DNA of 29,176 nt from Thermoplasmatota archaeon. Its GTDB lineage: Archaea > Thermoplasmatota > E2 > DHVEG-1. The translations under genes were made by a program, and so were the position numbers. Shown here one piece after another: positions 24,245 to 29,176 of this stretch. The notes under the pieces are model-generated. The model was not told the DNA's origin. It saw only the letters and a program-made list of their open reading frames with translations, and did no database searches. The DNA is taken from positions 1-29,176 of the forward strand of contig JAUWIE010000069.1 of NCBI GenBank assembly GCA_030605515.1, given 5' to 3'. Numbering within the stretch: the stretch's first letter is position 1; each line of letters opens with the position of its first letter.

Positions 24245-24296
24245 CATATAAAACAGTATGTGAATTATAGTTTTGAAATGCAACTTGAAATGCAAC
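24245..24296 (+). promoter_or_regulatory. Mevalonate kinase promoter with tandem 12-base repeat
   Basis: A TATA box (CATATAAAAC, 24245-24254) places transcription start near 24275, exactly at two perfect tandem copies of TTGAAATGCAAC (24273-24284 and 24285-24296). The repeat may be an operator or a leader element for the mevalonate operon. Confidence 0.45.
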
Positions 24297-24327
24297 ATAA
24301 AACAATAGTTAGTTATCTGTGATATTT

Positions 24328-25269
24328 ATGACGGGTGAGGGCATAGGTTTTGGAAAAGCGATTTTATTTAACGAGCATTTTGTCGTATATGGAGTACCAG
24401 CAGTTGTTTCAGCTATTGATAAATACACAATTGCTAGAGTAGAACCTAGTAGTAAAGGATTTACTTTTGAAGACAATAGAAAGGCAACTCCAAAATATAA
24501 AGAAGAAAAATCTGAACAACAGAAAGACTCACTAAATAGAATTTTTAAAACGATGAACCTTGAGACATCTAAAAAAAGTATCAAAATTACACTAGATGGA
24601 AATCTTTATGCTGCAAGTGGAATCGGAGCAAGTGCAGCGTCCTGTGTTGCAATTGCTAGAGCACTATCTGAACATTTCAACCTCAATTTATCTAATGAAG
24701 AGATAAATAAAATTGCATATGAAGGTGAAAAAGGATATCACGGTACCCCTTCAGGAATCGACAATACCGCTTCTACCTTTGGCGGTCTCATATGGTTCAA
24801 AAAAGATGAAACTAATACTATTGAAAGGATTACAATTCCAACTCCTATTGAGATTGTAATAGGAAACACTGGAAAAGTTGCTGATACAACAGCAGCAGTT
24901 GCCGGAGTTAAGGAAAGAAAAGAAAAAAACGCTGAGAAATACCAACGTATTTTTGAAAGAGCTGAAAACATTGCCTTTTTAGCAAGACGTGCTCTGCAAG
25001 ATGAAGATTATGTTGAAATTGGAAAACTTATGACTGAGAATCATAAGTTACTACAGCAGATTGAAGTTTCTTCTAGGGAGCTTGATTTCACAGTTGATAT
25101 CGCTCGTGATAATGGAGCTCTTGGAGCTAAACTTACAGGCGGTGGCCTTGGTGGGAACATGATCGCGCTTACCCCCGGTAAGGATTTGCAAGAACAAGTT
25201 GCAAATGCCATTGAAAAAGAGGGTTTTCAAGTATTGAAAACCGCTATAGGTGTCACAAGGGAGGGATAG
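24328..25269 (+). CDS. mvk: Mevalonate kinase
   Basis: A 313-residue GHMP kinase that phosphorylates mevalonate to mevalonate 5-phosphate. Seen are GFGKAILFNEHFVVYGVPA at the N-terminus, the glycine-rich ATP loop SGIGASAASC at 97-106, the catalytic aspartate D145 in GTPSGIDNTAST and TGGGLGGN near the C-terminus. The ATG at 24328 is preferred over the GTG at 24319 because GTGAT (24319-24323) is complementary to the archaeal 16S end and can act as Shine-Dalgarno. It is the first gene of a three-gene unit with a UbiD-family decarboxylase starting 6 bases on and an LpdD-like gene. This context supports the archaeal anhydromevalonate route of isoprenoid synthesis. Confidence 0.96.
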   Translation: MTGEGIGFGKAILFNEHFVVYGVPAVVSAIDKYTIARVEPSSKGFTFEDNRKATPKYKEEKSEQQKDSLNRIFKTMNLETSKKSIKITLDGNLYAASGIGASAASCVAIARALSEHFNLNLSNEEINKIAYEGEKGYHGTPSGIDNTASTFGGLIWFKKDETNTIERITIPTPIEIVIGNTGKVADTTAAVAGVKERKEKNAEKYQRIFERAENIAFLARRALQDEDYVEIGKLMTENHKLLQQIEVSSRELDFTVDIARDNGALGAKLTGGGLGGNMIALTPGKDLQEQVANAIEKEGFQVLKTAIGVTREG

Positions 25270-25275
25270 TTGTTT

Positions 25276-26586
25276 ATGAACCTACGTGATTTTCTTGCTA
25301 AACTTGAAAAAGAAGACAAACTAATTCGTATCAACAAAGAGGTTTCAACTAAATACGAAATTTCTAATATTATGTATACCTTAGATGAAAAACCTGTTAT
25401 TTTTGATAATGTAAAAGGCTTTGATTTCCCTATCTTTGGAGGTATCACATCTAATCGTGATATTATTGCTGAGGGTCTTGGTACTACTAAGGACAAACTT
25501 TTACTTAGACTAGTTGATGCTCTTCGTAATCCGAAACCTCCAAAAATTATTGATAATGCTCCTTGTCAAGAAGTAATTATTAAAAATCCTGATCTTAGTA
25601 AAATCCCACTTTTATTTCATCTAAAAGGTGATGGTGGACGTTATGGTTCTGCGACAGTTGCAACTATAAAAGACCCTGATACTGGGAGAAATGTATCATA
25701 TCATCGCCTAATGGAGATTGATAAAAACAAGTTTACAGCGCGTCTTATTAAAAAACGACAGACTCGTACCACATATGATAAAATTGATGGTGAGTTGGAG
25801 ATGGCTGTGTGTATTGGTAACTCAGTTGCAGTTATGGTCGCTGCTTCTCTTAGCCCGCCATCTGGTGTTGATGAGTTTGCTATTGCAAATGCACTGGATG
25901 AGACAAAGCTTGTGAAATGTGTTACTAAGGATCTTGAGGTACCTGCTGAGTCTGAGTTTGTTTTTGAAGGACGACTTACCAGAGATCTTGATCGTGAAGG
26001 GCCATTTGTTGATCTTACTGAGACTCGTGATTTCGAAAGACAAGAACCTGTTTTTATTGTTGATTGCATTACCCATAGGAAAGATGCTATGTATCAAGCC
26101 TTGATCCCTGGTAGGATGGAGCATAAAATATTGATGGGGATGCCTAAGGAACCCACGATTTATAATGAAGTTAGCAAGGTTGTTGATTGTAAAAATGTGC
26201 TTGTAACCCTTGGAGGTGGCTCGTGGCTTCATGGCATCGTACAGATAAAAAAGAAACATCCAGATGATGGGAAAAAAGCAATTGAGGCTGCTTTTAATGG
26301 TCATAAAAGCATGAAACATGTTGTAATAATTGATGATGATGTTGATATCTATAACCCTAATTCTGTTGAATGGGTGATTGCAACTCGTTTTCAGGGTGAT
26401 AAAGACCTAATAATTAACCCTGATCAACCAGGTAGCTCGCTTGATCCATCTGGTAAACATGAAGAAGGTAAGAAAACGCTTACTACTAAAATTGGTGTTG
26501 ATGCAACTATACCTCATGATGTTGATAAGAAAAAGTATGATGTTGTTAAATACAAAAAAGTTGATATAGATGATTACCTCAGGTGA
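25276..26586 (+). CDS. UbiD-family decarboxylase, probable anhydromevalonate 5-phosphate decarboxylase
   Basis: A 436-residue prenyl-FMN-dependent decarboxylase. Family marks are KPVIFDNVKGFDFPIFGG, NVSYHRLMEI, EGRLTRDLDREGPFVDLTE with the catalytic acidic residues, DCITHRKDAMY and a C-terminal IGVDATIPHD. The protein is shorter than bacterial UbiD and matches the archaeal group to which anhydromevalonate 5-phosphate decarboxylase belongs. That enzyme forms isopentenyl phosphate. Position directly after mevalonate kinase makes this role likely, though aromatic-acid decarboxylation cannot be excluded by sequence alone. The ATG at 25276 is used, not the TTG at 25270. The enzyme would need UbiX for its cofactor, which is not encoded here. 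Its last 17 bases overlap the next gene. Confidence 0.93.
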   Translation: MNLRDFLAKLEKEDKLIRINKEVSTKYEISNIMYTLDEKPVIFDNVKGFDFPIFGGITSNRDIIAEGLGTTKDKLLLRLVDALRNPKPPKIIDNAPCQEVIIKNPDLSKIPLLFHLKGDGGRYGSATVATIKDPDTGRNVSYHRLMEIDKNKFTARLIKKRQTRTTYDKIDGELEMAVCIGNSVAVMVAASLSPPSGVDEFAIANALDETKLVKCVTKDLEVPAESEFVFEGRLTRDLDREGPFVDLTETRDFERQEPVFIVDCITHRKDAMYQALIPGRMEHKILMGMPKEPTIYNEVSKVVDCKNVLVTLGGGSWLHGIVQIKKKHPDDGKKAIEAAFNGHKSMKHVVIIDDDVDIYNPNSVEWVIATRFQGDKDLIINPDQPGSSLDPSGKHEEGKKTLTTKIGVDATIPHDVDKKKYDVVKYKKVDIDDYLR

Positions 26587-26887
26587 AGGTAAATATAAAG
26601 TATGGCTAAAGGAAATAAAGCTTGATGATGGGATTATTTTTATCCTGGGTGGCGGGGAGAAATCTCATATTGGGGGGATAGTACTCTGTGAACCTGGTAA
26701 AACATCAAAAACTATCCGACTTGAAGGACATTATGATGATATAGTTCTTAAACCAATAGCTGAAGCAGCCTGTAAGAAACATAAAACTAAGGTTGTTGCA
26801 GTAGGTGGTGTACATGTGGATAATGCTTCAAAGGATGAGATTGATTTATTGATCAAAAATTGTAAAGATCTGATAAAACACCTTTAA
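26570..26887 (+). CDS. LpdD-like prenylated-flavin chaperone domain protein
   Basis: A 105-residue protein with IIFILGGGEKSHIGGIVLCEP, GHYDDIVLKPIAEAA and VVAVGGVHVDNASKDEID. This GGGE-H-G pattern is that of the small LpdD-like subunit encoded next to some UbiD decarboxylases, for example in the gallate decarboxylase locus of lactobacilli, where it is thought to help load the prenylated flavin. The start codon overlaps the end of the decarboxylase gene in another frame, so the two are translationally coupled, which supports a functional pair. Family assignment is from memory of the motif. A role in the mevalonate pathway enzyme is inferred. Confidence 0.78.
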   Translation: MITSGEGKYKVWLKEIKLDDGIIFILGGGEKSHIGGIVLCEPGKTSKTIRLEGHYDDIVLKPIAEAACKKHKTKVVAVGGVHVDNASKDEIDLLIKNCKDLIKHL

Positions 26888-26948
26888 AAACGGTTCTGAA
26901 AATAATTTATATATGATGATAAAATATGTATTTTATATGGGGATTAAA

Positions 26949-27449
26949 ATGAATAGGAAAATCATTTGTGCTTGTATCGGTCTTCTGATTTTTTCCACAG
27001 TTGTATCTGCTGCAGGGATAATGATTGGAAACAGGGGATATATTAATCATATATCGACAAGACGTGACATTTTACCTGATGATATTGCTCCGATAATTTT
27101 AGATGATGATTTTTATCAAGGTGCACCAAGAGACCATGTCTGTTTCAATATTGTTGAACTATCATTAGACATTCTAACATTAAATATTGGTTATTCCGGT
27201 GGTTGTGAAGACCATGATTTCGCCCTTGTTGGACCAACTACATTTATGGAATCAAATCCAGTTCAGACAATAATTGTTCTATCTCATGATGACCACAATG
27301 ATCCCTGTGATGCTTGGCTTACAGAGGAGCTGTCTTTTGATCTTACACCCTTAAAAGAATTATGGCAACAATATTATCAACAAGAATCTGGAACCATAAT
27401 TATATGGCTCGAAGAATTTGAAGAACCAATAATTTATGAGTTTTATTAA
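26949..27449 (+). CDS. Small secreted protein of unknown function with YSGGCEDHDF motif
   Basis: A 166-residue exported protein. Residues 1-21 are a signal peptide (MNRKIICACIGLLIFSTVVS). The mature part contains NIGYSGGCEDHDFALVG, ESNPVQTIIVLSHDDHNDPCDAW and LTEELSFDLTPLKELW. This conserved pattern (Y-S-G-G-C...H-x-F, then V-x-LSHD...DPCDAW, then FDLxPLK) recurs in uncharacterised secreted and lipoprotein-like bacterial proteins; I know no function. The two cysteines probably form a disulfide, and the H/D-rich stretch could bind metal. The ATG at 26949 is preceded by GGGGAT; upstream in-frame ATGs at 26913 and 26937 lie in the promoter region next to a TATA box (about 26902-26912). Confidence 0.8.
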   Translation: MNRKIICACIGLLIFSTVVSAAGIMIGNRGYINHISTRRDILPDDIAPIILDDDFYQGAPRDHVCFNIVELSLDILTLNIGYSGGCEDHDFALVGPTTFMESNPVQTIIVLSHDDHNDPCDAWLTEELSFDLTPLKELWQQYYQQESGTIIIWLEEFEEPIIYEFY

Positions 27450-27498
27450 AAATAGTATTAATATTTTATTTTAAATAATTCGAACATAATTAAATATA

Positions 27499-27540
27499 AA
27501 AGAAAAAAAGAAAAGGTGAGAAGAAGTGTTTTTGCTTCTC
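27499..27540 (-). terminator. Hairpin plus T-tract terminator of the cohesin/dockerin gene
   Basis: On the minus strand GAGAAG (27540-27535) pairs with CTTCTC (27523-27518) and is followed by a T-rich run (A-rich 27499-27514 on the plus strand). It begins directly after the stop codon of the gene at 27542. Confidence 0.6.
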
Positions 27541-27541
27541 T

Positions 27542-28372
27542 CTAATCCCACGGCCATGGACATGCTGGATTAGTACAGCAGTAATCACATGGTGGTGGTC
27601 CACCCTGAAACATGTAACTTACTAAGTATACAAGATCAGATATGTCGACACTGCAATCGCAGTTAACGTCCATTAAACATTCCATGTATGGTGATGGTCC
27701 ACCTTGGAACATATAACTTACCATGTATACTAGGTCAGAGATATCTATAGTATATGGGGGCGGAATCCCGGGGTACCAGTTAACATCGCCACAGATATAA
27801 TCAATAACAGTGAGAGTTCCATCGGTTAGATCTGGAGTTATACTTGATGAGAATTCGTCTGAATATGCACAGTCAACAGGCGGATTGCCACCAAATACAC
27901 CAAGATCAAGTGGGTAATCTCCTGATTCAGCATTACCATCGATATCAATAATTATTATCGCTAGAATGCCAGATCCTGGTGGTTTATAGTTACCGGGAAA
28001 CCACGCAGCGCCTATTGAAAGCAAACCTGGTCCTTCTTCCGAATATTGAAATATAAATGCGTCTTCACCAATTGTCCCAACGTTTGTGACTTCAACAATT
28101 GTCATAATTTCATGTGGATATTGGAATCCGATGCTGTAACCTGAAATTGTCGTGTTCCATACACCATAGATTATAATAATTATATCTGTATCTCCTGGAT
28201 TAACAGTGTAATCTCCAACACTCATTGTGCTTTCCTGCATCATGAGGTTTGTTTCGCTATTATTTGCATACTTTTCATTGTATACTTGTGTTTCACTTGC
28301 TATTACAAGTGATCCTGACATAAGTACTAACAGCCCTATACAATAAACTATAATTTTATTTATGTGTTTCAT
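27542..28372 (-). CDS. Secreted cohesin-like/dockerin protein (possible scaffold or adaptor)
   Basis: A 276-residue exported protein. Residues 1-25 are a signal peptide. Residues about 48-190 look like a cohesin or carbohydrate-binding-type beta-sandwich: VGDYTVNPGDTDIIIIIYG, then SGYSIGFQYPHEIMTIVEV, LLSIGAAW, GILAIIIIDI and LTDGTLTVID, the strand order and GDT/DGTLTV marks of cohesins. Residues 193-259 are a dockerin with two repeats (CGDVNWYPG...YTIDISDLVYMVSYMF and DVNCDCSVDISDLVYLVSYMF), each followed by QGGPSP or QGGPPP, then CC. The first repeat has an insertion in its calcium loop and may bind calcium poorly. The ATG at 28372 follows GGGGTGA. A protein with both modules could join dockerin-bearing enzymes into larger assemblies. 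The cohesin call is from pattern only. Confidence 0.8.
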   Translation of the reverse strand: MKHINKIIVYCIGLLVLMSGSLVIASETQVYNEKYANNSETNLMMQESTMSVGDYTVNPGDTDIIIIIYGVWNTTISGYSIGFQYPHEIMTIVEVTNVGTIGEDAFIFQYSEEGPGLLSIGAAWFPGNYKPPGSGILAIIIIDIDGNAESGDYPLDLGVFGGNPPVDCAYSDEFSSSITPDLTDGTLTVIDYICGDVNWYPGIPPPYTIDISDLVYMVSYMFQGGPSPYMECLMDVNCDCSVDISDLVYLVSYMFQGGPPPCDYCCTNPACPWPWD

Positions 28373-28508
28373 TTTTTTCACCCCTTTATTTATTGTAACA
28401 ATTATATGTAACACATAATATAAACAATTTTCTTACGATATGTTATGACTTTCAAAATTATCGTCTAAAAAAGAAGATAATTTTATTTAAATGTTACTAA
28501 GCATATAA

Positions 28509-29176
28509 TTATTTTTTTCCGTTTTGATAATACTCCTTAACCGTTTCTTGTGGTAACAATTCATCATATATTTTTACCTCATCAATTGCACCTGTAAACA
28601 TATGCGATGAAGTTATCATATTAGCACCAATCCATAAATCAGCTGCATTAGATAGATTTCCCTGATGCCCAATTGAAATAGATATTTGATCTTCATCTAC
28701 TGTGAAATATGCTGTTCCTGATCGATCAACTGCAATTGAGACATAATGCCACTCATCATCAGCTTCTATACCCATATCCACTGGGACAATGTAGTTATCA
28801 TATGAATCATCGCCAAGCTGTAATCCTAATCTACCATTGTAAAGATATACGGAAAAGCCTCTAATTGATGAATCTCTCTTATCCATTATTGTTTTAACAT
28901 TTGGTATAATATTTGGTTTCACCCATGCTTCTACTGAAAAATCACCGGTTTCAAAGTTCAAAGTTGGATGATCCCAAACTTGTATATAATCATCTATTCC
29001 ATCATAATCAACAGCATAATTAGTTTGACCTGTGATCCATTCAGGTTCATTCATTAACATGCCATGGTTATAACCAATGGAATCAGCAGCAGCGTTTCTT
29101 ATGCCTTCATCAAACTTCCAGTAGGATACAGGTAGCGGATCACAACAACCAGGTTGTAGTGCAGGACCACCCTGGA
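28509..29176 (-). CDS. Secreted protein with dockerin followed by LamG domain (5' end beyond window)
   Basis: The frame is open through the right edge, giving 221 residues. An internal ATG at 29060 is not the start, because residues before it continue a recognisable domain. The visible protein begins QGGPALQPGCCD, the tail of a dockerin repeat like that of the neighbouring cohesin-type gene, and goes on with VSYWKFDEG...GYNHG and YAVDYDGIDDYIQVWDHPTLNF. That is the start of a LamG/concanavalin-like domain continuing with FSVEAWVKPN, DDEWHYVSIAVDRSG and AIDEVKIYDELLPQE to the end. LamG domains bind glycans or proteins. Its transcript runs toward the cohesin-type gene, 136 bases away. Confidence 0.88.
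   Translation of the reverse strand, partial: QGGPALQPGCCDPLPVSYWKFDEGIRNAAADSIGYNHGMLMNEPEWITGQTNYAVDYDGIDDYIQVWDHPTLNFETGDFSVEAWVKPNIIPNVKTIMDKRDSSIRGFSVYLYNGRLGLQLGDDSYDNYIVPVDMGIEADDEWHYVSIAVDRSGTAYFTVDEDQISISIGHQGNLSNAADLWIGANMITSSHMFTGAIDEVKIYDELLPQETVKEYYQNGKK

Noticed and set aside
25822..26319. A 165-codon minus-strand ORF inside the UbiD-family gene
   Set aside because: It is antisense to a strongly conserved protein, and its translation shows no family pattern.
29060..29062. ATG as start of the LamG protein
   Set aside because: The same frame stays open to the window edge and encodes the beginning of the LamG domain and a dockerin tail before this codon.
1..29176. CRISPR array, rRNA or tRNA genes
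   Set aside because: No regularly spaced long direct repeats, no rRNA segments and no complete cloverleaf pattern were seen by eye on either strand.

Overview
The window is a strongly AT-rich piece of an archaeal chromosome. The archaeal assignment rests on a TFIIB-type transcription factor, a fibrillarin-like RNA methyltransferase, an archaeal-type threonyl-tRNA synthetase with its own N-terminal editing domain, PurP, mevalonate kinase beside an archaeal UbiD-type decarboxylase, and TATA-box promoters, several of which imply leaderless mRNAs. Two gingipain-type (C25) peptidases, a zinc carboxypeptidase and dockerin/cohesin modules point to a protein-degrading heterotroph. A sediment Thermoplasmata-like lineage such as MBG-D/Thermoprofundales is my best guess, by inference only.

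Layout. 1-604: the cut 3' end of a DUF4143-type ATPase, a dead transposase fragment and a G10 tract. 605-5989 (minus): a 1261-residue C25 peptidase with a beta-helix and a dockerin, then a secreted M14 carboxypeptidase with a nearly identical dockerin. 5990-10833: accessory DNA with paired hairpins, a complete IS1634-type element with 30-bp ends, small membrane proteins, an unrecognised gene set between matching repeats, and a membrane-anchored unknown. 10834-20525: mostly housekeeping genes, namely TFB and RlmE, polyprenyl diphosphate synthase, a PF06695 membrane protein, fibrillarin, GcvT and GcvH, ThrRS, PurP and 5-formyl-THF cyclo-ligase. 20567-24072 (minus): a flippase-like membrane protein and a second C25 peptidase. 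24328-26887: mevalonate kinase, UbiD family decarboxylase and an LpdD-like partner. 26949-29176: a small secreted protein, a cohesin-like/dockerin protein and the cut end of a dockerin/LamG protein.

How the genes may work together. Both ends of the window carry parts of what looks like one extracellular system. Secreted peptidases carry paired EF-hand dockerin repeats, and a protein about 25 kb away has a cohesin-like domain plus its own dockerin. This suggests a proteolytic counterpart of the cellulosome, or at least a shared surface-anchoring code. The central genes link peptide and glycine breakdown (GcvT, GcvH) with one-carbon and purine metabolism (5-FCL, PurP), and membrane-lipid synthesis (MVK, UbiD/LpdD, prenyl synthase) by the archaeal anhydromevalonate route. 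These functional links are inferred from gene content, not demonstrated.
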